Origin: Fibrobacter sp. UWH4
GTDB taxonomy: Bacteria > Fibrobacterota > Fibrobacteria > Fibrobacterales > Fibrobacteraceae
Assembly: GCF_900142475.1 (NCBI RefSeq)
Contig: NZ_FRAY01000004.1
Location: 124,001 to 188,000, forward strand
Direction: 5' to 3'
Length of the DNA stretch: 64,000 nucleotides
The notes under the pieces were generated by a model. That model ran no database searches and was not told the DNA's origin. It saw only the letters and a program-made list of their open reading frames with translations. The translations under genes and the position numbers were made by a program. Below, piece by piece: positions 8,538 to 16,621 of this stretch; position 1 is the first letter of the stretch, and each line of letters starts with the position of its first letter.

Positions 8538-8552
8538 ATCAACTAGCCTTAT

Positions 8553-8637
8553 TTAGACGAGGCTAATATAGTTTAATAAAACTAATTAGGCAAGGCTAAA
8601 AATATTACCGATTTCGTATTTATTTAGATTAGACTAA
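8553..8637 (-). promoter_or_regulatory. dtxR-feoAB promoter with three DtxR-type boxes
   Basis: On the minus strand, TTGCCT (8588-8593) and TATATT (8565-8570) are 17 bases apart, a good sigma-70 promoter. Boxes at 8553-8566 (TTAGACGAGGCTAA), 8586-8599 (TTAGGCAAGGCTAA) and 8624-8637 (TTAGATTAGACTAA) overlap or flank both hexamers, as expected for an autoregulated repressor. Confidence 0.75.
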
Positions 8638-8711
8638 TTTTATAAGAAAAAATTTACATTATTTTCGCCATTTTACCCTTGTTTTTACAGTTAGTTTTAT
8701 CCAACTTTTAG

Positions 8712-8725
8712 TTAGACAAGTCTAA
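8712..8725. promoter_or_regulatory. Perfect DtxR-type palindrome
   Basis: TTAGACAAGTCTAA is a perfect 6-2-6 inverted repeat, the best box in the window. It lies away from dtxR and faces the region that ends in the 8816-8853 terminator, so it may control a separate plus-strand transcript. Confidence 0.65.
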
Positions 8726-8729
8726 TTCT

Positions 8730-8853
8730 GAATGTCGCCATAGCTTTCGGATTCAGGCTTGTTAGGTTGAATCAAAAAATCAATTCCCTCTTTTGTGTCT
8801 CTTTGGGAATAAAGGTGCCCCCGCTCAAGTAGCTCTGAGCAGGGGCATTTTTG
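8730..8853 (+). ncRNA. Candidate metal-regulated small RNA
   Basis: Between the perfect box at 8712-8725 and a strong terminator there are about 120 bases with no convincing reading frame. They contain a CTGAAT/ATTCAG hairpin near the start and end in the terminator, the layout of a RyhB-like regulated small RNA. No sequence match to a known RNA is claimed, and the promoter is weak by eye (TTTACA at 8684-8689). Confidence 0.35.
8816..8853 (+). terminator. Strong intrinsic terminator
   Basis: TGCCCC and GGGGCA, then GCTCA and TGAGC, pair around a short loop, followed by TTTTTG. No gene ends just upstream on the plus strand, which is why a small RNA is proposed. Confidence 0.75.
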
Positions 8854-8909
8854 TTTAGACTTCCGCAATTATACAGCTTTACATGAAAAAAATGAAGCAA
8901 ATAGGGATA

Positions 8910-8933
8910 CGACAACATTATTTGTCGCAGTAA
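8910..8933. promoter_or_regulatory. Operator-like palindrome before the WYL regulator
   Basis: CGACAA-N6-TTGTCG, followed by CAGTAA. The 19-base block ACATTATTTGTCGCAGTAA is repeated exactly at 10091-10109 in front of the next operon. Confidence 0.65.
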
Positions 8934-8962
8934 TAATGTATATTAGGTTTTAGAGGTATATT

Positions 8963-9991
8963 ATGGCAGATATTACCCGCGCAGACCGTGTATTACAATT
9001 ATTCGCACTCCTGATTTCAAATCCAGGCAGGAGCTATTCTATCAGCGACCTGATGGCGGCTCTGGAAATCCCCGAAAACGAGCGCCGCAACGTGCAGCGA
9101 GACATGCAGTCACTAACTTCCGCCAACGGGGGTACCTACATTCGTGTGAGCGGTGGCCAGCGGGCTTTCCGCTACCAGTCCGCAATTAAATCGGCGGACA
9201 ACCTGTTGTTTCCGAATTTTGAAAACACCATGCTGCATTTCGTGTTTCTGCAGCGCATTGCGAACATGTACCCCGCCGCAAGCGAGACTGTCACGGATCT
9301 GCTTGAAAAAATCCAGAAAAGCCTGCCTTCGAACGAAAAAAAGGCCGTGGAACAGCTCGCTCAAGACCTGAATTCGCGAATTCTTTTTGCGGGAACCCCT
9401 CCCATGTTCGAGGAAGATTCCAGCGAAAAACTCAAGGTAATTCTGCGGGCAATTCACGAACGCCGCAAAATCCTCGTCACCTATATCAGCGAAACTGGCA
9501 ACATCCCTCGCATGCGAATTCCGCTGATGGTCATCTTGTACCAGGGCGAAATCTACATCGGTTGCGAGTCGCAGTCGCACCCCGGCGAAACCTACACACT
9601 CAAGTTCCGCCGAATCCAGAAGGTCGAACTCACCAAGGAAACCTTTCAGGACAACCCAAAGACACTTGAAATGTTGCGCAAGCGTGTGCAGCTCGGTTCT
9701 GCCATTTTTGGGCCGCAAGACCCGAAAGCCGAAGATGTTGAAATTGTGTTCAGCAGCCATGCGCAGCATTACCTCGAAGAAAAGCCGTTCCAACGCTCCA
9801 TGAAGATGGAAAAACTCCGCGACGGCCGTCTGTTGGTCACGATGAAGGCCCTAAACGACGAGCTCCTTTTCCGCTGGGTACTTTCGTACGCCGACAGCGC
9901 CGAAGTCATCAAACCTGTCGCCCTCCGCAAAAAACTCCGCGACTTTTCGTATTTCCTCGACAGCACCTACCGCCATAATCCCTGGCATTAA
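8963..9991 (+). CDS. WYL-domain transcriptional regulator
   Basis: A 342-residue helix-turn-helix regulator. The N terminus (about residues 5-75) is a DeoR/HTH-11-like winged helix (RVLQLFALLISNPGRSYSISDLMAALEI). The middle (about 155-235) fits a WYL domain, with RKILVTYISETG, IPLMVILYQGEIYIGC and TLKFRRIQKVEL, and a WCX-like C-terminal part follows. WYL domains sense ligands, often nucleotides or nucleic acid, and such regulators commonly control defence loci (BrxR, CapW). An AGAGG site precedes the start. It shares an operator-like palindrome with the downstream operon, so it probably controls both. Confidence 0.85.
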   Translation: MADITRADRVLQLFALLISNPGRSYSISDLMAALEIPENERRNVQRDMQSLTSANGGTYIRVSGGQRAFRYQSAIKSADNLLFPNFENTMLHFVFLQRIANMYPAASETVTDLLEKIQKSLPSNEKKAVEQLAQDLNSRILFAGTPPMFEEDSSEKLKVILRAIHERRKILVTYISETGNIPRMRIPLMVILYQGEIYIGCESQSHPGETYTLKFRRIQKVELTKETFQDNPKTLEMLRKRVQLGSAIFGPQDPKAEDVEIVFSSHAQHYLEEKPFQRSMKMEKLRDGRLLVTMKALNDELLFRWVLSYADSAEVIKPVALRKKLRDFSYFLDSTYRHNPWH

Positions 9992-10061
9992 AATGCCAAA
10001 CGTCATTCTATAGCTTCGCTAAGGCGATGGAATCTATTTATCAAGCCCGCCTAGAGCGGGC
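9984..10061 (+). terminator. Terminators after the WYL gene
   Basis: TGGCATTAAAATGCCA lies over the stop codon region. GCCCGC-N5-GCGGGC at 10045-10061 is followed by ATTTTTC. A dispersed repeat lies between them, so the five-gene operon needs its own promoter. Confidence 0.7.
10001..10038. repeat. Dispersed repeat (GTCATTCT...GCGATGGAATCTAT type)
   Basis: This is the same family as 48504-48541, where GTCATTCT and a GCGATAGAATCCAT-like end also flank a short variable loop. Confidence 0.55.
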
Positions 10062-10088
10062 ATTTTTCGTAAAAAAATATTTTTTACA

Positions 10089-10109
10089 CGACATTATTTG
10101 TCGCAGTAA
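10089..10109. promoter_or_regulatory. Operator-like palindrome before the five-gene operon
   Basis: CGACA-N5-TGTCG is a perfect inverted repeat followed by CAGTAA. It shares 19 identical bases with the site before the WYL gene and lies about 40 bases before the first gene. Confidence 0.65.
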
Positions 10110-10148
10110 AAACCTATTTTGATGATAAATCAAAACTGGAGCACAAAT

Positions 10149-10325
10149 ATGAAAAAAAAGAAAGATTACGTGGAGACGCTGGGACCTAACGGGACCAGTC
10201 ACATATTTACGCCAAAAGAGTACAAAACTTTTATGAAGGGACTAGACGCTTATCCCGACCAACACAAGGCAGACTTATTAAAACGCATGCTTAATCCGGT
10301 ATATCACAAGCCCGAAAAAGGCTAG
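10149..10325 (+). CDS. Small basic protein of unknown function, first gene of WYL-linked operon
   Basis: 58 residues, MKKKKDYVETLGPNGTSHIFTP, rich in Lys and without membrane segments. I start it at the ATG preceded by GGAG at 10138-10141, because the longer frame begins at a TTG with no binding site. It belongs to no family I recognise. It lies just behind the operator-like palindrome and 16 bases before the next gene, so it is co-transcribed with the rest of the operon. A small antitoxin-, regulator- or adaptor-like role is possible but unsupported. Confidence 0.6.
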   Translation: MKKKKDYVETLGPNGTSHIFTPKEYKTFMKGLDAYPDQHKADLLKRMLNPVYHKPEKG

Positions 10326-10341
10326 CAACAAAGGAGGAATT

Positions 10342-11463
10342 ATGAGCAACAAGAAAAGCCACAAAAAAGGGAGCAAGGTTTACGAAAGCTTCTCCCTAAT
10401 GGACCTGATGCATAATTTTTGGGAAGCCGGGAACGGGGAACGCCTGGTAGCGTTACCATCGTTTAATGACAACGTTCCAGGACTTTTTGACAATTATAGG
10501 CCGTTCATCGAAGACGAAGATGACGACGACCCGGACGATCCTGATTCGCTAGAGATGAGCCGAATTCAGGAGGGTACCAAAATCCGTATTTTGACAGATG
10601 TCCTCAACAAACCGGATTGGCGCACGCTTTGGGACTTTTTGCAGTATTATGATATCGAAATCAGACATATCCAAAACCTGGATATGCTTCTGTTCGTTAA
10701 TCTTGGAGAAAAAAGGGCCTTCAGTATCGTGAGCCCAATGCATTGCGACGGTTCTTACGATGATTTCGAAGATAATTCCATTGCAACGGAAACCAAGGAT
10801 TACAAGCCATTTCAAAGATTATTCGATAATCTTTGGGAAGATGCCGAACCGATTACATGTGAAAAAATCGAGCATTTCAACAAGCTGTGGAGCGACGATA
10901 GAAAAGATTCCGACAAGGAACTCCTGCAACACACCTATTTCCTTTTCCCGAAGGGGAAAAAGGATGACTATGAATTATGGGAGGATAGGGAGGTATGCTC
11001 ATTATGCCGAAGCGCCTTCAGTGGCGAAATAGAGCGAGGTGACGTCGGCATCTATAGACTTGCCTACATCGTGGGAATCAAGATTCCCAAAGATGCGGAA
11101 CAAATCGTCATTTGCCATATAGACGAAAAGACAAAGTGCATCAAGCATGACCAGACCTTCCGTGTTTTCGGAAACGATCCCATCCGCGAAATAGACGAGA
11201 CTCTTGAATTCTATTACCCAGAGCACGGTTTTTCCATCATTCAGGGATGGAACGATGATTCATCGGTTGCGAATACTTACCCACGCCCCAAACGCTACTA
11301 CAGCAAGAATATCTACATGGCAATGCAAGTGTATGACTTTGTTCTTGACAAATACACAAAGAAAATCGAGAAAACGCTAAACAAAAAATTTCAAACGAAT
11401 GCCACATTTGCCGATTCACTCAAGAAAACATGTTTCATAAAATGGAGCGAGATCATGCAATGA
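10342..11463 (+). CDS. Unknown 373-residue acidic protein of WYL-linked operon
   Basis: A large soluble protein with no signal peptide or membrane segment. It starts Lys-rich (MSNKKSHKKGSKVYES), has an acidic run DEDDDDPDDPD at about residues 58-68, a single Cys pair REVCSLCRSAF near the middle, and a basic C-terminal helix (YTKKIEKTLNKKF). I see no catalytic motif or known fold. AAAGGAGG lies before the start. It is the largest and presumably central component of the operon, and the family should be sought by structure prediction. Confidence 0.7.
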   Translation: MSNKKSHKKGSKVYESFSLMDLMHNFWEAGNGERLVALPSFNDNVPGLFDNYRPFIEDEDDDDPDDPDSLEMSRIQEGTKIRILTDVLNKPDWRTLWDFLQYYDIEIRHIQNLDMLLFVNLGEKRAFSIVSPMHCDGSYDDFEDNSIATETKDYKPFQRLFDNLWEDAEPITCEKIEHFNKLWSDDRKDSDKELLQHTYFLFPKGKKDDYELWEDREVCSLCRSAFSGEIERGDVGIYRLAYIVGIKIPKDAEQIVICHIDEKTKCIKHDQTFRVFGNDPIREIDETLEFYYPEHGFSIIQGWNDDSSVANTYPRPKRYYSKNIYMAMQVYDFVLDKYTKKIEKTLNKKFQTNATFADSLKKTCFIKWSEIMQ

Positions 11464-11501
11464 GAAACAATTCATAACATCCCTATAAATAGGACTTTAT
11501 T

Positions 11502-12122
11502 ATGGGTACAGAAACTTTCGATTTAATTAAACCTTTCGGCAATGGAGAAAATCACGTTGATTACGGTTTCGTCTTTGGCGGTGACCGTCAAAAGGTTTTG
11601 CTGATAAAGGCGGGACAAGGCGGTTCCATTTATGGGTATCGCAACAAGTACCTGAAACTTGCCTGCGAAATGCGCGAGCTGTGCGGATTCTCGGTGGTTT
11701 GCGCGTCCACTCCATCATCTGACATCAGCCAGATGGCGCAATTCGCCGAAGTGGTAAAATCGGAATTTGAAATCGGTGGCCATACCCAAATCTATTTTAT
11801 GGGAATGTCAATGGGCGCCTCCATCGGGTGCATTGGTCGATCTCTATTTCCGGAAATCAGCCGATTCCTGTTGGTGAATCCCCCGCTCATGATTAACACG
11901 ACTCGGATATGCCGCAGCGCCAAGGCATTTGACGGAGACATGATGACATTCGTTTTCGGGAGTCTTGATCCTTCAGCACATTTAGCAGGGCTTCTCAAGC
12001 TCCACGAATGTGAAAACATGCACGTTGTGGTTGTGCCAGGGCAAGACCATCATTTTTCAAGAAATGAATTTCGACTAATAGAGTTGATGAAGCTGCTAAA
12101 TTCTGAAGATAAATTAAAATAA
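11502..12122 (+). CDS. Alpha/beta-hydrolase-like protein of WYL-linked operon
   Basis: 206 residues with an alpha/beta hydrolase pattern: nucleophile elbow GMSMG (Ser103), acid in FVFGSLDPS (Asp156) and base in PGQDHHF (His183 or His184), in the right order and spacing. There is no signal peptide, so it acts in the cytoplasm. It could be an esterase, thioesterase or lipase-like effector; the substrate is not readable. AGGA precedes the start. It lies 38 bases after the 373-residue gene and 11 before the next, clearly inside one operon. Confidence 0.75.
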   Translation: MGTETFDLIKPFGNGENHVDYGFVFGGDRQKVLLIKAGQGGSIYGYRNKYLKLACEMRELCGFSVVCASTPSSDISQMAQFAEVVKSEFEIGGHTQIYFMGMSMGASIGCIGRSLFPEISRFLLVNPPLMINTTRICRSAKAFDGDMMTFVFGSLDPSAHLAGLLKLHECENMHVVVVPGQDHHFSRNEFRLIELMKLLNSEDKLK

Positions 12123-12133
12123 GGAGTGCGAAT

Positions 12134-12511
12134 ATGAACACCGTTCAAACATCAACACAAAAGTACAATGACTTAAAAGCCCTGGTAAAGCGTTCATACG
12201 CAGATGAGAATATGCGAAATGAAATATGGGAATATATCACGGGCTACATTCTTACGGATGACAAAAAACAAATTCAAGAGGACCGTCTAGAACAATTTAC
12301 GACATTTCTCAGCCACGAAGAATGCCTAACCCACAATGACATCGTTCTCAACGCGACCGATTTCGACAAATACTCTGCCGAAAGGGATAAGGCATTTGTC
12401 AATGCCATTGAGAAAGTGTGGCCGAGTCCATGGGTTTCCATCTGCTATGGAGAATCAATCGGAACTGACCACGAACTGAACCGATTCTTCTATATGAAAA
12501 AGGAGGGGTGA
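12134..12511 (+). CDS. Unknown 125-residue protein of WYL-linked operon
   Basis: A soluble, charged protein (NDLKALVKRSYADENMRNEIWEYITGYIL, ending FYMKKEG) with no motif I can name. A strong AGGAG site lies before its start. The stop codon overlaps the next start as TGATG, so its product is probably made in step with the SLOG-like protein. Such coupling suggests a physical complex, which is inference. Confidence 0.65.
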   Translation: MNTVQTSTQKYNDLKALVKRSYADENMRNEIWEYITGYILTDDKKQIQEDRLEQFTTFLSHEECLTHNDIVLNATDFDKYSAERDKAFVNAIEKVWPSPWVSICYGESIGTDHELNRFFYMKKEG

Positions 12512-12921
12512 TGAAACTTTTTATCTCCGGTTCAAAGTCAATTTCGGCATTGCCCGAAGAAGTAAAATCTTTACTTGACGAGCATATTGCCCTGGGTACA
12601 GAATTTCTTGTAGGAGATTGTTACGGCGTTGACGCTGCGGTACAAAAATACCTGGAATCCAAAGGATACAGCAACGTAATCGTTTACTGCAGCGGTGAAA
12701 CACCAAGGAATAATTTTGTTACGGGAGCAAAAGCATGTTCTTGCGCAGAAGCCGCCAAAGGCCTTACAGGCAGCGCATTCCAGTATGTGAAAGACATCCA
12801 AATGGCGCAAGACTGCGATACGGCTCTCATGATTTGGGACGGAAAAAGCAAAGGCACTGGCGAAAACATCCGCCGGATGAAAGAAATGGGGAAACCGTAC
12901 AGAATTATAAACGAGAATTGA
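12511..12921 (+). CDS. SLOG/YpsA-like nucleotide-binding protein of WYL-linked operon
   Basis: 136 residues with a Rossmann-like pattern close to the SLOG superfamily (YpsA, DprA/LOG-like): LFISGSKSI at the start, FLVGDCYGVDAAVQKYL with the Gly-Asp/Gly-Val-Asp loop, and ALMIWDGKSKGTGENIRRMKEMGKP toward the end. SLOG domains bind nucleotides or NAD derivatives and occur as sensors in antiviral systems such as Thoeris ThsA. The start at the ATG after GGAGGGG is preferred over a GTG one codon upstream. It is the last gene of the operon. Confidence 0.72.
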   Translation: MKLFISGSKSISALPEEVKSLLDEHIALGTEFLVGDCYGVDAAVQKYLESKGYSNVIVYCSGETPRNNFVTGAKACSCAEAAKGLTGSAFQYVKDIQMAQDCDTALMIWDGKSKGTGENIRRMKEMGKPYRIINEN

Positions 12922-12945
12922 CCAATCCACTAAAAATAGCCAATG

Positions 12946-12966
12946 ACTGCGACAAATAGCGTCGCA
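12946..12966. promoter_or_regulatory. Third operator-like palindrome, after the SLOG gene
   Basis: TGCGAC-N7-GTCGCA. On the minus strand it contains TATTTGTCGCAGT, 13 bases shared with the two operator-like sites upstream. It lies between convergent genes, so it may mark the island border rather than a promoter. Confidence 0.5.
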
Positions 12967-13059
12967 TAAGAATGCATCCGTAAAAACACGAAAAAAGTGG
13001 CATTACACCACCTTTTAAAGAGATTTTATAGCTTTTGTGGCGATACGGCCCAAAATTTT

Positions 13060-14340
13060 TTACACCGCATAAAGCGGAACATTCGTCAAAGACGCTTGTT
13101 CCTTATAGGGGCGCATGGAGTAGCGAATTGCCTGGAGTCCTGGCGTGTTTTGCAGCAGCGTCGAAAGGGAGTTGGAGCGCACTGATTCTCCGGACTTGAC
13201 TTCGATGGGCAAGAGGCGGCCTTCCGACTGTATCAGGAAATCTAATTCTAGCCTTGAATCGTCCGTCGAGTGGTAGTAAATCGGGTCAATCCGTTTACTT
13301 TTCATTTGTTGCAAAATAAACTGTTCTGCAAGTCCGCCATTGAATTCTGCAATCAGGTCGCTCTTGATTAGAATCTGCGAAGAATCTGTATTTGCCATCG
13401 CACCCAACAGACCGACATCCAATGCATATAACTTGAAAATGTTCATTTCTTCATAAATGCTTAATGGCAAAGCGGGTTTAGAAACGCGAGACACCTTGTA
13501 AAGCAAGCCGGAATCCACAAGCCATTCGATAGCTTCTTCGTATTGCGTTGCACGGGCGCCCTTGCGGAGTGCCCCGTAAATAAACTTCTTGTTTTCCTTG
13601 AACAGTTGCGAGGGAACGCTTTTCCAAACAAGCTTTATCTTTGCAACCTGGTCTTTGGGCGCATGTTTTGAAAAATCCTGCTCATATCCACGCAAGATGC
13701 TTTTCTGTATTTCGCGCACGCTCTGCAGAGCCCCGGTTTCAGCATACTGTTTAACTGCTTCGGGCATGCCGCCCACATAGTAGTATTGCCTGAGCAAATC
13801 GACGCACTTTTCGTGCAACGGAGCAATGCTAGCAAAATCTCTTTTTGCAATGAGATCCGCAGTGTTCTGTTCGCCGATGGCGTCAAGGAATTCCATAAAA
13901 TTCATCGGGAAAATGTCAAGCTCGTCCACCTTTCCGACAGGGAACGACACTCCCTGATGGAGCGAAATTCCAAGCAACGATCCCGCAACGGCAATATGAT
14001 ATTCGGGCGCTTGCTCGTAAAAATATTTAAGCGCCTCGATGGCTTCGGGAACATCTTGAACTTCGTCCAAAATAATCAACGTGTCACCGGGGGTGATGTC
14101 AACCTTGCTTAAGGCCCTTAAATCGCGCAAGATTCGTTTAATGTCAAAATCGCGGGCGAACACCTGTTTCACTAGTTCGTTTTTGCGACATACGATATAG
14201 GCTTCTTTCTGATATGCCGTCTTGGCAAATTCCCGCAAAAGCCAGGTCTTGCCGACTTGACGCGCCCCGTTAAGAATCAAGGGCTTTCGGTTTGCACTTT
14301 CTTTCCATTTAAGCAGATTTTCTAGGGCGATTCGCTTCAT
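13060..14340 (-). CDS. AAA ATPase with C-terminal DUF4143 domain
   Basis: A 426-residue ATPase of the AAA_14-DUF4143 family. Residues about 20-140 carry Walker A GARQVGKTWLL and Walker B LIILDEVQDV. The C-terminal DUF4143 part includes RLELDFLIQ...LLPIEVKSG, the D...ExK pattern of PD-(D/E)XK nucleases. The family is common and often multi-copy in anaerobes, and its function is not settled. The start at MKRIALENLL avoids an upstream frame that runs through three direct repeats. It converges with the WYL-linked operon and has its own upstream repeats, so it is probably independent. Confidence 0.85.
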   Translation of the reverse strand: MKRIALENLLKWKESANRKPLILNGARQVGKTWLLREFAKTAYQKEAYIVCRKNELVKQVFARDFDIKRILRDLRALSKVDITPGDTLIILDEVQDVPEAIEALKYFYEQAPEYHIAVAGSLLGISLHQGVSFPVGKVDELDIFPMNFMEFLDAIGEQNTADLIAKRDFASIAPLHEKCVDLLRQYYYVGGMPEAVKQYAETGALQSVREIQKSILRGYEQDFSKHAPKDQVAKIKLVWKSVPSQLFKENKKFIYGALRKGARATQYEEAIEWLVDSGLLYKVSRVSKPALPLSIYEEMNIFKLYALDVGLLGAMANTDSSQILIKSDLIAEFNGGLAEQFILQQMKSKRIDPIYYHSTDDSRLELDFLIQSEGRLLPIEVKSGESVRSNSLSTLLQNTPGLQAIRYSMRPYKEQASLTNVPLYAV

Positions 14341-14342
14341 TT

Positions 14343-14422
14343 TACATTTTTCCGCATATATTTCACCCTGTAAAATACATTTTTCCGCACATAAAATCAA
14401 GTCACTAATACATTTTTCCGCA
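14343..14422 (-). repeat. Three direct repeats, 33-bp period, upstream of the DUF4143 gene
   Basis: TACATTTTTCCGCA occurs exactly at 14343-14356, 14376-14389 and 14409-14422. On the coding strand this is TGCGGAAAAATGTA. The spacing is 33 bases both times, about three helical turns, which suits cooperative protein binding on one face. The last copy ends three bases before the start codon. Confidence 0.85.
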
Positions 14423-14537
14423 CTTTAAGCAGTGAACAAATGTATAGAATTCCATCAAAAACTAAGCAAAAAGGCAGTCCATAGACTACCTTTTTGGCGA
14501 TTTTGGCGTAATTTAGACGATTTTGGGTGTTGCAGCC

Positions 14538-16619
14538 CTACGTGCGCTTCAGCGGCGTCATGCTCTTGGCGCAAATCGCCATGGTCGAGAGGTTATGCAG
14601 CAGGGCCGAGGTCGAGGGGGCAAGTATTCCGAAGAATCCTGCGGCCAGGAGCGACGTGTTGAAGGCGACGATAAAGCGGTAATTCGCCTGGATGCGTTCC
14701 ATAAGTTGCGTGCTCAACGTACGGAGTTCCGCGAGGTCGCGCAGGTCTTCGCTGCGAAGCGTCACGTCGGCGGTTTCGCGGGCAATGTCGCTGGCATCGC
14801 TCATGGCGACCGACACGTTCGCGGCGGCCAATGCGGGCGCATCGTTGATTCCATCGCCCACCATAATCACGCGGCGGCCTTCGGCCTTCATTTTTTCCAC
14901 ATAGCGGTGCTTGTCTTCGGGCAGCACCTGCGCAAAGAAGGTATCAATGCCCAAAAGTTGCGCCGTACGTTCGGCGGCCTTTTGGCTGTCGCCGGTAATC
15001 ATCGCAACATGCTTGATTCCGCGTTCACGGAGCATGCGGATGGCCTCGGCCGCCTCGTCACGCGGAGGGTCGCTAATGCAAAGCACTCCCGCGAGGTTCC
15101 CGCCAATGGCAAGGTAGATCACGGATGCGGCTCCGGCGAGTTCGTCGATTTTTTTCTGCTCCGCCTCGCCCACTGCAATTTTTTCGTCTTCGACAACGAA
15201 ATGCTTGCTACCGATAACGGCGCGTTCACCGTCAAGAGTCGTTGCGATTCCATGTGCCACGATGTACTTCACGTCAGCATGTTCTTCTTCGTGGTCGATT
15301 CCCCGTTCGGCGGCACCGCGCACAATGGCGCGCGCCATGCTATGCGGGAAATGCTCTTCGATGCAGGCCGCGATGCGGAGGATTTCTTCTTCGCTGCGGT
15401 TACCGAACGGAATCACGCGTTCGAGTTTCGGTTCCGCCTTGGTGAGCGTTCCCGTCTTGTCGAAAACGATGGTGTCGGCAAGCGCAAATTCTTCCAGGTA
15501 CTTGCCGCCCTTTACGGTCATATTGCGGTCAGCCGCTTCGCGCAGCGCCGAAATCACCGAAATCGGGGTGGAAAGCTTGATGGCGCAAGAATAGTCCACC
15601 ATCAGAATCGAGACTGCCTTGGTGATGTTGCGCGTAAACAGGAGCGTGAGCCCGAATCCGATAAAGCTGAACGGCACGATACCATCGGCAAGGCGTTCGG
15701 CGCGGCTTTGGATAGAAGCCTTCAGGTCTTCGGAGCGATCGATGAGTTCAATGATTTTTTGAATTTTAGTGTTGCCACTCACGGCTCGGACAGATACTAC
15801 GATGGAACCTTCGTCCACGACGGTACCTGCAAAAACGGACTTTCCGACCGTCTTGTGCACCGCCTGCGATTCGCCCGTCATGGTCGCTTCGTTCACGAAC
15901 GCATCGCCTTCGGCAACGGTTCCGTCCACCGGAATCATGCTGCCGGAACGCACACGCACGAGGTCGCCCACCTGAACATCCTGCATACGCACCTGGACAT
16001 CGACACCGTCCTTGACAACCCACACCTTGTCCACCTTAACGGCAAGGCTTGCGGTAAGGGCGGTGCGGGTACGCGCCTTGGTGTAATCTTCCAGAAGGCT
16101 GCTCACGTTCAGCAGGAACATGATGGTCCCAGCCGATTCGTAATTGCGTTGCAAGATGCTCGCCCCGATGGCGGCACCGTCCAACACCTCGACAGAAAGT
16201 TTCCCTTCACCTAGGCAATTCAGGCCCTTCGCCACAAACTTGAGGCCCCTATAAATCAGGTGTGCCGTACGAATGGGGGCAGGAATCAGCAATTTGGCCA
16301 GGTAACGCCGCACAATCATGAACGCGAGCTTATTCTTGAAATCAGAATCAAGAGCCTGCAGTTGATATTCAGTATCGGGCTCGCTCTCAGGAAGGTTCGC
16401 GACGTCCAGATTCCGGACGAAATCAATCACCTGTTCACGATAGCCGTTTTCGTATTCCAGCAGAATGCCGCCGTTTTCCGAATGGACTACCGCTTTCTGG
16501 ACATAAGGTTCACTCACGCATGCCTTATGGATGCGCGGTTCATGCATTTTTTCAAACGCGTAGGCCCCCGCCCGAAAGCGGATACGCCCCGGCTGATCGT
16601 AAACGATTCTAGACTTCAT
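14538..16619 (-). CDS. P1B-type heavy-metal-transporting ATPase
   Basis: A 693-residue inner-membrane metal pump. It has the phosphorylation motif DKTGTLTK, the actuator TGES, and the hinge GDGINDAPALAAANVSVAM. The N terminus (MKSRIVYDQPGRIRFRAGAYAF) resembles the HMA_2-like domain rather than a CxxC metal-binding domain. The usual CPC of transmembrane helix 6 is replaced by SCAIKLSTP, so only one Cys remains, and the metal (Mn, Zn, Fe or other) is uncertain. The small membrane gene just upstream is a likely partner, as for CtpC-type pumps. Confidence 0.88.
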   Translation of the reverse strand: MKSRIVYDQPGRIRFRAGAYAFEKMHEPRIHKACVSEPYVQKAVVHSENGGILLEYENGYREQVIDFVRNLDVANLPESEPDTEYQLQALDSDFKNKLAFMIVRRYLAKLLIPAPIRTAHLIYRGLKFVAKGLNCLGEGKLSVEVLDGAAIGASILQRNYESAGTIMFLLNVSSLLEDYTKARTRTALTASLAVKVDKVWVVKDGVDVQVRMQDVQVGDLVRVRSGSMIPVDGTVAEGDAFVNEATMTGESQAVHKTVGKSVFAGTVVDEGSIVVSVRAVSGNTKIQKIIELIDRSEDLKASIQSRAERLADGIVPFSFIGFGLTLLFTRNITKAVSILMVDYSCAIKLSTPISVISALREAADRNMTVKGGKYLEEFALADTIVFDKTGTLTKAEPKLERVIPFGNRSEEEILRIAACIEEHFPHSMARAIVRGAAERGIDHEEEHADVKYIVAHGIATTLDGERAVIGSKHFVVEDEKIAVGEAEQKKIDELAGAASVIYLAIGGNLAGVLCISDPPRDEAAEAIRMLRERGIKHVAMITGDSQKAAERTAQLLGIDTFFAQVLPEDKHRYVEKMKAEGRRVIMVGDGINDAPALAAANVSVAMSDASDIARETADVTLRSEDLRDLAELRTLSTQLMERIQANYRFIVAFNTSLLAAGFFGILAPSTSALLHNLSTMAICAKSMTPLKRT

Positions 16620-16621
16620 AA

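Noticed and set aside
8730-8853. Riboswitch for the WYL gene
   Set aside because: The terminator is 110 bases before the WYL start and an operator-like palindrome with its own spacing lies between, so a separate transcript is more likely.
12987-13020. Terminator after the SLOG gene
   Set aside because: Only a 4-bp GTGG/CCAC core with a mismatch before the A/T arms can be drawn, which is too weak to call.
14523-16214. Long open frame (563 codons) on the plus strand
   Set aside because: It is antisense to the P1B ATPase, whose motifs are clear; the plus-strand product has no domain and His/Arg-rich composition typical of antisense frames.
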